The notes below the pieces were generated by a model. The model was given only the letters and a program-made list of their open reading frames with translations. It made no database searches and had not been told where the DNA came from. Positions 47,116-58,358 of a stretch of DNA of 64,000 nucleotides are shown piece by piece. Position 1 is the first letter of the stretch, and each line of letters begins with the position of its first letter. The position numbers and the translations under genes were made by a program. This DNA comes from Candidula unifasciata (lineage: Eukaryota; Mollusca; Gastropoda; Stylommatophora; Geomitridae): NCBI GenBank assembly GCA_905116865.2, contig CAJHNH020007957.1:62001-126000 (forward strand), read 5' to 3'.

Positions 47116-47559
47116 CTTGTCCACCACAGACTGTTTATTGATCACTGACTGTTTATTGACCACTCCCTTCATATTTCTGTTTATATTTGGAACTAAAAAA
47201 AAAAAAAGTGAAGCTAAATGAATATTGCATGAATTTATTACTGACCTGTCTAACATTAAAAAAGTTTTAAAAATGATTTTTGTTTCCTGGAATTCCAGTG
47301 GGGTCTTGACCCATTATTGTAAAGCTCTCTGGGTGAGAGGATTGTGAGAGTATGCCACATGTGTTTTGGTTTTTGTTTCTCAATTTGTTGAGTTGCTTAA
47401 CAATTATAGTCTAGTGCCTAGCACAGTTACTTGCCAGTTTTGTAGTCCTGGGCTCAGAATTCCCTCAGGATGGGTCCAGACTCATAAATGTCATACCGTT
47501 GTATGGGAAGTAAGACACCTGTTGCCGTATGTCCACAGAGACTTTCACTCTCTAGTCAC

Positions 47560-47910
47560 TTCTTGATTGTAACACCGCAGAAGTTACTACTTGATTGTAA
47601 CACCGCAGAAGTTACTACTTGATTGTAACACTGCAGAAGTTACTACTTGATTGTAACACTGCAGAAGTTACTACTTGATTGTAACACTGCAGAAGTTACT
47701 ACTTGATTGTAACACTGCAGAAGTTACTACTTGATTGTAACACTGCAGAAGTTACTACTTGATTGTAACACTGCAGAAGTTACTTGATTGTAACACTGCA
47801 GAAGTTACTAATTGATTGTAACACTACAGAAGTTACTTGATTGTAACACTTCAGAAGTTACTACTTGATTGTAACACTTCAGAAGTTACTACTTGATTGT
47901 AACACTATAG
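47560..47910 (+). repeat. 28-bp minisatellite, about 12 units
   Basis: Units CTTGATTGTAACACTGCAGA plus AGTTACTA, with some shortened units lacking CTACT. GNL1 intron 4. Downstream 47940-48060 encodes a weak retroelement-like patch (SQTALCQCPHAEQTPEHVQ), not confirmed. Confidence 0.93.
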
Positions 47911-48567
47911 ACTCAACAAACACTGAAATAAATTAGGTATGAGCCAAACAGCTCTCTGTCAGTGTCCTCATGCTGAACAGACTCCTGAACATGTTCAGCA
48001 AGACTGTCCTCTCTTGGCAGAGCTGTGAAGCAACATGTGGCCACACTCAGTAGACCTGACAACTAAGCTTTGGGGAAACTTAAGAGACCTTGAGATGACA
48101 TCCCAGTTTATAGCCCTCAGTGGATTAATTGCATGACCAGAGAAGGAGACTATAACAGCCTGGGCCCTGTGTCATAGCTAAATGTGAAAAATAGTGACAA
48201 CATGACAAACTTTGTAGCAAACACAGTGACGACACAGAATCAAATACTTAGCAAAATCAGGACAAGAACACAAAGCTAATCTGACAGTGATGATGACATA
48301 AAATAAGGGAAACATGATTAGCCTAGCTTATTGGCAAGGCACACGATTATGTCCTATCTACCTGACCACCATGGTGACTTCATCTTTACTACCTTTGATT
48401 ACTCAGTAACCAAGGTTACAATCACAGATAGTGGCCAGGTGTGTGTGGGATTCCTACCAGTATGGCATTAATCATCCCAGTATTGTAAAATGGGTAAAAG
48501 TTTTTAATATATGCCACATACGTATGGTTTTAATTCTGACCATATATGTTTTTGTTGTCCTTGTTAG

Positions 48568-48708
48568 GCGTATGTCTCAGATATTCTTGATCAGCCTCGT
48601 GCCCGAGATCTGAGCTACTTTGAGCTGAACTTGGAGACCTGGAGACAGTTGTGGAGAGTTCTAGAAATCTCGGATATTTTGCTCGTTATTGCTGACATTA
48701 GGTTCCCA
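48568..48708 (+). CDS. GNL1: GNL1 exon 5
   Basis: 47 codons, phase 0 to 0. Reads AYVSDILDQPRARDLSYFEL, then NLETWRQLWRVLEISDILLV and IADIRFP. Human has SYFEHNLETWRQLWRVLEMS. It forms the start of the permuted GTPase domain; the D-x-R near its end is conserved in the family. Acceptor TTGTCCTTGTTAG; consensus donor GTAAGT. Confidence 0.96.
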
Positions 48709-48795
48709 GTAAGTTTGTGTACTGTTTCATCTTTTAGGAGACTGTATGTTATGACTTAAACATTTATTCCAGAGTACACCTTCATTTTGATTCGC

Positions 48796-48822
48796 GGGGG
48801 GGGGGGGGGGGGGGGGGGGGGG
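48796..48822. repeat. 27-base poly-G tract
   Basis: Uninterrupted G run in GNL1 intron 5. True length is uncertain in any assembly. Confidence 0.9.
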
Positions 48823-49639
48823 ACTGAGCTTGTAGATATATCATTCCATATTTCACCTTGATATATATGAGATGAGTGAAATATAGGAGTCAGATAGACA
48901 CAGGACAAGAAGGATACTTAAGACATGAGAATAACTGAAGCAGGGAATCGGAAACTGTTCATATCTTTCTGACAGGCCTAGATTGGGTAAAAGAACTGCT
49001 ATATGGTGAAGATATGTATGAGTTAAAGACAGATTGACAGAAGTTAGAAATCAATGTGGTAATGAAGATTCAAATGTTCTTCCATTTATTAACCTACATT
49101 TGTTGATGTTTTACATTACTATATCTTTGAACCCCGTTCAACCCCATCACCCTGAGTAGCAGTAAAACCAACATCTCCGGCTAGGTCCAAGCCCCCCCTA
49201 AATGTCACTTTACTGACTTGCTTTAGGGGCTTGTTCACGGCACGCATGGCTAACAGTACTGGTATCTTTGGCAGGACTGAATAATTATGTTTGCTAAAAA
49301 TAACATCTAGTGATCATAATTTTTCAGTAGAAATTATCTCGTCATGCATTTCAATTACCACAATGGTTACTCAGCAACCAGGTCAGAAAGTCAGGTATGA
49401 GTCACCGTATTCATTTCTGTTCTGGGCAGAGAGAGGTAAATCAGTTAAATGTGTGTGTATTCATGTTTACTGACAGCTCCTCTTATTCTCTGTGGAAATT
49501 AGTATTGTTTTCGTTCATAAATGGAATTGTTCGGGTTTTTTTAAGTGGCCTGTGTGAAATGTCTTTTTCCTTTTAAACGATATTTTTCCAAAATACAAAT
49601 CATTTGCTTTGGTTTTTTCTAGGTCACTGAGATGAAAGG

Positions 49640-49835
49640 ATTTAGGTCTCAAATGATCCATTGTGGTCTTCCAAAGTTCATTCTGTATTTGTACATATTC
49701 TTGTTTTATGGTCTTCCATAGTTCATACTGTATTTGCACATATTCTTGTTCTATGGTCTTCCATAGTTCATACTGTATTTGTACATATTCTTGTTTTATG
49801 GTCTTCCATAGTTAATACTGTATTTGTACATATTC
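49640..49835 (+). repeat. Short minisatellite, about 4 units of 48 bp
   Basis: Units contain ATGGTCTTCCATAGTTCATA and CTGTATTTGTACATATTCTTG; GNL1 intron 5. Confidence 0.85.
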
Positions 49836-49983
49836 TCATCATGTTGTGTATGTTTACTGTCATATTGGTGAAATACCCGAGTTTAAAGCAGCTAACATGA
49901 CAACATTTTAGATTTGATAACTGGTTCCCTAGGGGATCCGAGGTCCCATTTTTGTGGGAAGGTACAGACTCACTGGCAAAATG

Positions 49984-49990
49984 TTTTTTT

Positions 49991-50021
<31 letters not shown>

Positions 50022-50172
50022 GGAGTACAGGCCTCTGACAAACTTGTCGTACAATTAATCCTTTGCTGAAATCATGTCTTTGGCTGAAAGGTGCAGATAT
50101 CACAGCCTAGCTGTAAACTACAACATGTCAGCCACCCTTTCAAGGGTGAACACAGAAGAAGAAGAAGAAAAA
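49984..50172 (+). repeat. SINE-like repeat, family C, with T/G homopolymers
   Basis: T17 and G23 (50001-50023) are followed by AGGTGCAGATATCACAGCC, TAGCTGTAAACTACAACATG, CCTTTCAAGGGTGAACACAG and an AAGAAGAAGAAGAAAAA tail. The order matches 51777-51972. Confidence 0.7.
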
Positions 50173-50259
50173 ACTGACTACTGGTAGTTCATAATTTACA
50201 CATGTCAATGTAATATTACATGAAATAGAATTGACGGTAACCTTGTTGACCTCCTGCAG

Positions 50260-50482
50260 GTTGTACACATACCCCCTAGTCTGATTACATATCTTCTGAA
50301 AGACCTACACAGGAATGTCATCATCATCCTCAACAAGGTAGACTTTGTCCCCACTGTCCTGGCTTTGGCATGGAAACAATATTTACAGACCGCATTTCCG
50401 GGAATTCACGTAGTGTTCTTCTCCTCTTATCCCCGGGCTAGCCATCCGGATGATAATCCTGTGAATTTTGATCCCACTGCAG
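50260..50482 (+). CDS. GNL1: GNL1 exon 6 (G4 motif)
   Basis: Reads VVHIPPSLITYLLKDLHRNV, then IIILNKVDFVPTVLALAWKQ and YLQTAFPGIHVVFFSSYPRA. NKVD is the G4 guanine-specificity motif. In this permuted family it comes before G1, as here. HVVFFSSYPR is the G5-like position (human HVVLFTSFPR). Acceptor GACCTCCTGCAG; donor GTAATT; ends in phase 1. Confidence 0.97.
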
Positions 50483-50984
50483 GTAATTTTGTAACTAATT
50501 TTTCATGTTGTACATTTTAATTAAGCATTTTGTTATTAATTATACATTTTGTTATTCTTGAAAATTTTATTTGTTACATGTTTTGCTACTCCGGATAAAT
50601 TTCATTATTAATTGTGACTGTCTTATTCCTTATGCATATTGCAACTGATCTTCTTGAACATTCTGAACACTTGAGGTTCTCTGCTGCAGATGTCACATGT
50701 TTCTCTTTGTCTCTGTGATTGACCTTTTCATTCTGATTGGTGACTCCAAGTGTTTTTAGATGTGCATGTAAATTATCTCTCCACTGTTTTCTGGTCTGCT
50801 TCCAATTACCGTTTTTTTTTTTCAATGCAGTTTTTGTCTGTTGTCTGCCATTCTTTCTACATGCTCCAGCGAGCGCAGTCTGTTAGCCCTCGTGAAGCCA
50901 GTGGTGGTGATTAGTGGTGATGTAAACAGATTATGAATTTTGTGTTTGCTTGTCACTCTCCTTTCTCCACTGATGACATCTTAG

Positions 50985-51005
50985 ATGAGTCCAAAGATTC
51001 ATCAC
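50985..51005 (+). CDS. GNL1: GNL1 candidate microexon, 21 nt
   Basis: A pyrimidine-rich tract (TGTCACTCTCCTTTCTCCAC), a branch-like CTGAT and ATCTTAG precede 21 bases. They code in phase 1 for DESKDSS with flanking bases and are followed by a strong GTATGT donor. The length keeps phase, so the exon can be included or skipped. The human protein has a serine-containing segment (QDPSSVLKKSR) at this place. Confidence 0.5.
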
Positions 51006-51187
51006 GTATGTTTCTTTATTCATTCTTCTTCTTCTTTTGTCGTCTCATGGATACCAGTGTCGTGGTTTTCTGGATTTGTCTTCTCAGGTGGCTTATTCAT
51101 TATAAAGGACAATGCTAAAGACTTGCTGGGAAAAATTCTGTATGTGTGGGATATAAATCATCTTATTGTCTGTTTTGTTTTCATCAG

Positions 51188-51280
51188 CTCTTTACAAAAG
51201 ACCATACAGAGGAAAGCGAGCTCTCCCTGTGGGGCCATCACAGTTGTTTCAGGTCGTCAAGGAGATTGTACAGAATAAAG
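51188..51280 (+). CDS. GNL1: GNL1 exon 7
   Basis: Reads LYKRPYRGKRALPVGPSQLF, then QVVKEIVQNK, the counterpart of human LKKSRRRGRGWTRALGPEQL. Phase 1 to 1, 93 nt. Acceptor TTTGTTTTCATCAG; donor GTAATG. It is a basic linker leading to the helix before the acidic insertion. Confidence 0.92.
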
Positions 51281-51499
51281 GTAATGATGGTCAGTGTCAG
51301 GTGTGGTGTTATTTAAGTGGACAGGCTTGTGGGGAAGGTTAGGTCAAACCGCTACATATAAAGGTAAAACAGACCTGTACCTTACTGAGAGTGCCAGTGG
51401 GCTCTTTGCTGGTTTTACTGAACCCCATACAAGATTGCTATATTAAAGAGCCTAGATAAATGACTTCTTCACCACAGAGCAGGAAAGAAAATGCTACAG

Positions 51500-51715
51500 G
51501 CTACCTTTTCTGCCCAGAGCAGAGGAGGAAAGGTTGCAGGCTACCTCTCAGCAGAGGAGGAAAGGTTACAGGCTACCTTTTCTGCCCAGAGCAGAGGAGG
51601 AAAAGTTACAGGCTACCTCTTCTGCCCAGAGCAGAGGAGGAAAAGTTACAGGCTACCTCTTCTGCCCAGAGCAAAGGAGGAAAGGTTACAGGCCCCCTCT
51701 TCAGCCAAGGGAAGA
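51500..51715 (+). repeat. 40-bp minisatellite, about 5 units
   Basis: Units AGGAGGAAAGGTTACAGGCT plus ACCTTTTCTGCCCAGAGCAG, period 40, one shortened unit. GNL1 intron 7. Confidence 0.9.
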
Positions 51716-51776
51716 AGAAGCAAAAAACTAGCTAAAAAATAAAAGTTCCAATTGTGGCTTCCTGGACCCATTGGTT

Positions 51777-51972
51777 GGGGGGGGGGGGGGGGGGGGGGGC
51801 AGCATATATATCTGCACCCCCCATCCCACATCCCTGGTGTCAAAAGGTGACTGATTAGGTGTCTGTTGAAATCTGATGTACTAGACTGAAAAAAGATGCA
51901 GATATCACAGCCTAGCTGTAAACCAAAACCACAATGTGCCAACTGTGTGAACGCAGAAGAAGAAGAAGGAAA
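51777..51972 (+). repeat. SINE-like repeat, family C
   Basis: G23 (51777-51799) followed by GTGACTGATTAGGTGTCTG, AAGATGCAGATATCACAGCC, TAGCTGTAAACCAAAACCAC and a GCAGAAGAAGAAGAAGG tail. Confidence 0.7.
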
Positions 51973-52019
51973 CAATGTGGTGTGGGCTTAGTTGTATTTA
52001 TGGATTAGCTGTGTCATAT

Positions 52020-52262
52020 TTGTCTCCTCTGATTTAGTTGACTTGTCTTCTCTGATATAGATTTGTCTCCTTTCTGATTTATTTGTTTAATTTCTGATTT
52101 ATTTGTCTCCTTTCTGATTTAGTTGATTTTTCTCCTTTCTGATTTAGTTGATTTTTCTCCTTTCTGATTTATTTGTCTCCTTACTGATTTAGTTGATTTT
52201 TCTCCTTTCTGATTTAGTTGATTTTTCTCCTTTCTGATTTATTTGTCTCCTTTCTGATTTAG
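52020..52262 (+). repeat. Pyrimidine-rich minisatellite next to a splice acceptor
   Basis: Units of TCTCCTTTCTGATTTAGTTG and TATTTG variants. The last unit's GATTTAG is used as the acceptor of exon 8, so the same TTTAG appears several times upstream as decoy acceptors. Confidence 0.88.
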
Positions 52263-52454
52263 TTGAGTTGTCTTCATGGGAGAAGAAGATTGCCTTGGAT
52301 TCCAGCTCAACACAAGCTGAAGAGATCAGCCAATCAGAATCTGCTGCTGGATTCAGTCAGTCAGATGACTTTAACACCAGCAGGAGCCAGGAAGAATCAG
52401 ATGGGACAGACTATGTCAAATATAAGGATGGTATCGTGACTATTGGCTGTCTGG
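52263..52454 (+). CDS. GNL1: GNL1 exon 8
   Basis: Reads VELSSWEKKIALDSSS at the start (human VDLSSWREKIARD), an acidic/serine-rich middle (EEISQSESAAGFSQSDDF), and DYVKYKDGIVTIGCLG at the end (human ERYKDGVVTIGCVG), which is the strand leading into G1. Phase 1 to 1. Donor GTACGT. Confidence 0.95.
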
Positions 52455-53244
52455 GTACGTGGTTTCTCCTGTTTGTCTTTCACACTCTTAGCTAACCATT
52501 GATTTTTGCTTACACTGCCGAACAAAGGCTGACGTGTGCTCCAAGTAAGTTCCTTTACAGGAAGTTGCAGAACCAACTCCAGCATTTGTTTGCTATTTTG
52601 GTTTTACAAGGCAATTTTATGTTCAGTAGTTTATAATTGATTCTGAACTTTCAACAGTTGATGCCCCTGTCAGAATCAGTGCAGGGCTGCCTGCTGCCAA
52701 ATCACCCGCAGCTGGAATCAAATCAGGTATCTCAGAATTACAAAGCACGATCACAATACCCAAGCCACAGACATGGCCAATATGTGATTACAGACGGAAA
52801 TTACTTCAATTGTTCATCCTGGTATAAAAATATGGATCTTGCACATCCAAGGTTAGGGATCGAAAGTCTGAATAATTAAGACTGGTAGGGATATGCAAAT
52901 GATGGACAGAGGGACTAATGAAGTCCCTGGGAGCCTACATATATAAAGCACACAAACAGACATAGCAAAAGATAGGATGTCTTGGCTGAGCTGGTTGAGG
53001 GCCTCTGCTCCAATGAGGTATAAAGGGAAAAAGAAGACAAGGCCCTCCTACAGTTTATATTTCACATCAGCACCATAAGCTACAAGAGGATCAAGAGTGA
53101 GACTCTCATTGAGGTAACAGATGTCCTGCCTAAGAACATGTGCTTAAGTCACAGATGCTGGCTCAGGGGACAGACGGGCCGTCATGATACCAAACAACCT
53201 GCTGCAGTTTCCAAGTCCCAAGTCACAGAAGATATCCAGCAGAG

Positions 53245-53790
53245 ATGATAGCCACGATGAAAAAGAACATGAGTGCATGACTTTGACACAATGAAAAGAA
53301 CATAAGTGCATCAGTTTGACACAATGAAAAGAACAAGAGTGCATCACTTTGACACAATGAAAAGAACATGAGTGCATCAGTTTGACACAATGAAAAGAAC
53401 AAGAGTGCATCACTTTGACACAATGAAAAGAACATGAGTGCATCAGTTTGACACAATGAAAAGAACAAGAGTGCATCACTTTGACACAATGAAAAGAACA
53501 AGAGTGCATCACTTTGACACAGTGAAAAGAACATGAGTGCATCACTTTGACACAATGAAAAGAACAAGAGTGCATCAGTTTGACACAATGAAAAGAACAA
53601 GAGTGCATCACTTTGACACAATGAAAAGAACAAGAGTGCATCACTTTGACACAGTGAAAAGAACATGAGTGCATCACTTTGACACAATGAAAAGAACAAG
53701 AGTGCATGACATTGACACAATGAAAAGAACATGAGTGCATCACTTTGACACAATGAAAAGAACAAGAGTGCATCACTTTGACAGAGGCAG
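53245..53790. repeat. 33-bp minisatellite, about 16 units
   Basis: Units GACACAATGAAAAGAACAAG plus AGTGCATCACTTT. Variants ACAAGAG/ACATGAG and CACTTTG/CAGTTTG are mixed along the array. The minus-strand frames VKVMHSCSFHC and similar are repeat products. Confidence 0.96.
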
Positions 53791-54121
53791 CACTTACGCA
53801 CTTCTCATGAATCCTAGACCATGCTGCATTTGAAAGCATGGACCAGATTTCAGTGGTACTCATTATACCAGACCATGAACTGTGTGGTTCATGTTTGGGC
53901 AACAAAACCTCACGCACGTCTTGTTGTTTGGGACTCAGATAGATAATTATACAGTATGCAATAGACCATGCGCCGCTTAAAGACAAAACATCCATCATTG
54001 AGAACTATTTTGAAGTCTTTTACAGTTCTTTAACATTCACTTTAAAAAAAAGAAAAAAAAAATGTTCATCTCGACATTGTTAGAATAATAGCAAAGAAGG
54101 GAGAAAAACACAATTTTTATA

Positions 54122-54390
54122 AGTGTGATGGGTTTGCCGTACTCTTGATCATACCAACTTATGATGGGTTTGCCGTACTCTTTATCATACCAACTTATGA
54201 TGGAATTGCCGTACTCTTTATCATACCAACTTATGATGGAATTGCCGTACTCTTTATCATACCAACTTATGATGGAATTGCCGTACTCTTTATCATACCA
54301 ACTTTTGATGGGTTTGCCGTACTCTTTATCATACCAACTTTTGATGGGTTTGCCGTACTCTTTATCATACCAACTTATGATGGAATTCAT
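54122..54390. repeat. 36-bp minisatellite, 7 units
   Basis: Units TATGATGGAATTGCCGTACT plus CTTTATCATACCAACT, with GGGTTTG/GGAATTG variants. Open on both strands because 36 is a multiple of three. Confidence 0.95.
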
Positions 54391-54554
54391 TTTGTTAGCA
54401 ACATGGTTACAAGGCTGTTTTTTTTTTTTTTTTTTTTGGTCTGTGTTTGGAAAGACTGAATTCCTAGTCTCACAGGACAAGAAGTCAGCAGTGGTAAACA
54501 AATGTCTATGTGCCAAGGACTGGACGTCAAAGCATCTTGCTTACATCACTTCAT

Positions 54555-54740
54555 CAAAAACACCAGCCGCATTAGCGCAGTTGATAGGAGACTTGCTTTT
54601 AAATCCAGCTGCAACTTGCTGCAGCCCACGATCAGTTTTCGAAACCGGGCGGTTCCCAAGGTTTACCTAGCCTCTCGGTAATGGGTACCGGAGTTAACAC
54701 TCTGGGGTAAATGGAGGAACGTCACTGTAGCTACGGAGTT
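54555..54740 (+). repeat. tRNA-headed SINE-like repeat
   Basis: CCGCATTAGCGCAGTTGATAG resembles a Box A region, CGATCAGTTTTCGAAACCGG overlaps a weak Box B, and the body has CTCTCGGTAATGGGTACCGG and GGGGTAAATGGAGGAACGTC, loosely like family S. Confidence 0.4.
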
Positions 54741-55103
54741 GCATGAGGACTGCGAGACAGGTGGATAGTTTCTTATCAGCTGTCTGTACTGGAGACAGAG
54801 CACTTATGGTTTATAACCGTGTGCAATGATGCTGGTTCACTTCTCCCGACTTTACCTTTTTACCTTTACCAGTAGACTTGTTGGCCTAGATAGCACCGGA
54901 ATCCTTGCAAACATTTTAACACACCCATTCTGTCTGACTAGTCAACCTCAAGACAGTTAGATGTCCCATTTGGGACTGAACCCAGATAAACCACATGAAG
55001 GTTAGCAGTCTTGCCAGTCTGCCATGAACATCAGAGATTGCATGCCACCATCTTGAAGTTATGCGTTCTATCTATGACTGACATTTAACCTTTCTGGTTT
55101 CAG

Positions 55104-55156
55104 GATATCCAAATGTTGGGAAGTCTTCTGTGATGAATGCTCTCGTTGGAAAGAAG
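55104..55156 (+). CDS. GNL1: GNL1 exon 9 (G1/P-loop)
   Basis: 53 nt. With the phase-1 G from exon 8 it reads GYPNVGKSSVMNALVGKK. GYPNVGKSS is the G1 P-loop (human GFPNVGKSSLINGLVGRK). It lies after G4 in the protein, confirming the circular permutation. Acceptor CTTTCTGGTTTCAG; donor GTAGAT; ends in phase 0. Confidence 0.96.
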
Positions 55157-57141
55157 GTAGATCACTTATGTTACATCAGTATATTCAGATATAGTATGTT
55201 CAGATTTCTATAGGTTTTACCCCTTCACAGATTTAAAAAAAAAAAAAAAGGACAGCAGAATACTGCTTCTCTTTGGTACATATCAAAAGTGGGGTGGCCA
55301 TCTGTAAACTGCCATTATCATCTCTGCACCATGATGCACCTTCTCAACTCTTTAAGGCAAGAGCAACACTGTGAGAATTGATTGAGAAGTTCCGATTTGC
55401 CCGAACAACACTGTCAGCGTTGATCGTGTGTCCCTTACATATTAAATCGCTAATGACTCTGTATTTGTTTCTACAGGTCTTTGTTTGCAAACAGGTGGGT
55501 GCAAATTGATCCGATTCATTGTTAGTGACATTTTTCAGACTGCACATTTTTTTTTTTTTCTGTTCAAGTGGTCATGTTCCGAACACTTGCACAGGCCATT
55601 TGTGGCTGTAGCTCTGGAATTGTTTCAATCAGTTGTTTTCTTATTGTAATAATGACAAATGTAAATTTTTCGGAAAGTGATTTGAATGGTGAATTTTACA
55701 TCAGTGGCAGCTGAGCAGTCAGCTGTTCATTCTGGTGAAGTAAATCCAGGAGGACTCACTTCATTTGCAAACAATGTGATAGTCAAACACATTAGCATCC
55801 AAAGGACTGTTTCAGACAGTGCCGTACTCATACTTGGCTAAGCTGTATTGAAATTATTGCAGTTACAGTCTGTCTTGTCTTGTGTCCACAATTGCCTCAC
55901 AGCGTAGTGGGGAGTCGCAGTTTTCTATCCTGGGCCAGGTGTGTTGCACGTGTTGTTGTTAGTCCGTGTTGCCTCAGGATCTCTGATATATTGTCTATCC
56001 ATCGTACTCTCGGTCTGCCTCTTGCTCTAGGGCAGTAGTGCTGTTCGTTGTATGCTCGTAGAGGCAGTTGGTCGGTTTGCATTCGCATCAAGTGGCCAAA
56101 CCATAAACAGTCTGTATATAACTATAAAGTCAGTATTTTGTGTGTATAGGAATATAGGTCCAATTTTCTGCCATTTATTTCTTTGATATTTTGTTCAGAG
56201 CTTCGCGTGAGAAAAACTAACCCAGAAACATCTCATAACTTTTAAATTGTTAGGAAACTGAACAAACTGTAAAGTTTTTTTCTCAAATGTGGATAATCTC
56301 TAGCTCGTGTGGTCTGCAGAACCGTGGAAGGTGAAGATTTTTTGGGGTAAAATGTTGTCTTTTTAAACATAACACCTGCTGAATTCTTTTTTTTTCTACT
56401 AACTAAAACAGTATAAAACAAAAAAAAAAACATTATCAGATTACAAATGTACATTCAATTCTCTTAAAAAAATATATACTTTTGTATGGATTAGAAATAT
56501 ATTACATTCTCAATTGCCTTCGATTTTTTTACGCCACCCTTCTGCCATTTTTAAAAGGCTAATTAATGTGATCCAAGTCTGTAAAAATACATGGGCCTGA
56601 AAGAGTTAACAACAATATTGACAGATTACAAAACCCTTTCCTGTTTGTTATAGTTTCTGTTACACTTTTAAGGTTTTCTTTGAAACTGCCTTGTAATGGA
56701 ACATTCATTAATTGATGCCTGTACTTAATGTGGAGCTTAGAAAGAGAGAACTAAACACGTTTCTGCACAACTTGAGGGAAAGATGCTGGTGCTGGATAGG
56801 ATATAAATAACCTGAATGTATTTCAACTGGAACCCACAGGGCAAAAGATAGAGGTAGATCTAATGAGAGAATTAGAGATAGTGTTGTTGTGAGGACCTAG
56901 AGGGAGCGGCAGGCAGTGGTGAAAGATAGAACATGCTGCTTGAATAGTTTGAAGCACCTTGCTCCATTGGGTGATAAAGAACAGAAGGAAAATAAAGACA
57001 AGAATATTCTCTAATTGCTAGATATGCTGTTGAAAGTGTTTTAGCAGCAGTATCCGATTCTGACCATCTTTTTTTACAAAACTGACCATTTGTGCTTCCC
57101 AGCTTGTTTAGTGCATAAGAAAAATGAATAAACTTTTTCAG
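55157..57141 (+). other. GNL1: GNL1 intron 9
   Basis: Minus-strand retroelement C-terminal piece at about 55890-56110 (RARGRPRVRWIDNISEILRQ). The rest is AT-rich and unrecognised. Confidence 0.6.
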
Positions 57142-57266
57142 GTTGTGTCGGTGTCGAAAACACCAGGCCACACCAAACACTTGCAGACGATCTTTCTGTG
57201 CCCGACTGTGAGGTTGTGTGACTGTCCGGCTTGGTCTTCCCTTCCATGGTCCCAAGGGCTCTACAG
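57142..57266 (+). CDS. GNL1: GNL1 exon 10 (G2, G3), one base missing
   Basis: Starts VVSVSKTPGHTKHLQTIFLC and PTVRLCDCP, aligned with human VVSVSRTPGHTRYFQTYFLT. PGHT contains the G2 threonine and DCP(G) is G3. After codon 57223-57225 (TGT) the conserved continuation is read one base off: from 57228 the frame GGC TTG GTC TTC gives GLVFPSMVPRALQ, matching human GLIFPSLLPRQLQ. As given, the exon is 125 nt and the frame is lost; 126 nt would restore phase with exon 11. Acceptor AACTTTTTCAG; donor GTTAGT. Confidence 0.93.
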
Positions 57267-57619
57267 GTTAGTCTTGTGTTTCTTGGTTGTGGTTTTTTTT
57301 AGTGGCTTTTTTTTCCTTGAACAGTTTGATGCCGACTGTCTTTCATTTATCTTCTTCTTTTCATTTGCTTGGAAAAGATTATCTATATATGCAATGTTGT
57401 CTCTAATATGAACTTCACTGTCTTTTGTAATTCACTCAGCGACCCGTAAAGTTTGATTGCACCGATTGTCTTCTGATTTCTTCCTCCTCACACATGCAAA
57501 TTGTGGTCCTGCCCACATCTTCCTCCTCTTGTCCTCTTCACTTTCTCTTCTCATCCTCTTCTACCACCTTTTCTGCAACTATTAATTGTACTCCTACTAC
57601 TTCTGTGTCGGCGTCTGTG

Positions 57620-57835
57620 ACTTGGGCGTTGCAAACGTGCATCGTAATGCCTGGATGCCGGTTTGATCCTTTGTGCCTTGCGTTAGTTTCAACAGTGGTA
57701 TCGAGAAGCCGACCGTCCAGAAAGCAAGGGCAAAGTACTGGACATAAAATTTGCCTGGAAAAACCACACTGCCAAAAATGCTGGGGTTGGTTCTGCAATG
57801 TCCTGTAAATGATATGCAACTAACTTTAACTGCTT
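57620..57835 (+). repeat. SINE-like repeat, family A
   Basis: GCATCGTAATGCCTGGATGCC, CAGTGGTATCGAGAAGCCGA and GGGGTTGGTTCTGCAATGTC match 1-214. GNL1 intron 10. The flanks are pyrimidine-rich. Confidence 0.65.
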
Positions 57836-58358
57836 CTGTCCTTTCTTCATTAACTTTCTCTTTTACTCTTCTTTTGTCAGCTCTCCCACCTTCACATTCT
57901 CCTTCTGCCTCTCCTGCTTCCTCTTCTACTGGCCTTCTTTCACAATTCTCACAATTTTTTTAATTCTAGTTTTTTTTTTTTTCATCATTTTCTTCCCATT
58001 CTCTTCTTCTTTTCGTCTTCTCTTCTTCTTTCCCTCATGTTTTTCTGTGCCTTCTCCCCACCATCTTTGTGTGCTCCTTCTCTGCTTCCTCCCCATTGTC
58101 TTCTTATCCTCCTCCATCTCTACTGCTCTATCATCTATATGTTCTTCACTAAACGTTAACCTGAAAGTATTCAAACAAAACTGCAGTAAGCTTGAGTATG
58201 TTAGTTCTCCAGACAGGTTGTGCCGATACGGCCAAGAATGCATTCTGATTGTTTATGTCAGGTACACTTGCAGCATCACAGAAGATTTTGATTTATGTGT
58301 GCCAGGGCAGTTGCAGACTACTTTCTGACTTTGTTCTCCTGTGTTGTTCCACGTGTAG

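Larger units (their letters stand above)
52455..55103 (+). other. GNL1: GNL1 intron 8
   Basis: Contains the 33-bp and 36-bp minisatellites listed next, a SINE-like piece near 54555-54740 and otherwise no recognised feature. A 90-bp ORF at 52637-52879 shows no motif. Confidence 0.7.

Noticed and set aside
53144..53998. 284-codon minus-strand ORF with HSCSFHCVKVM repeats
   Set aside because: Product of the 33-bp minisatellite; the flanking parts have no motif.
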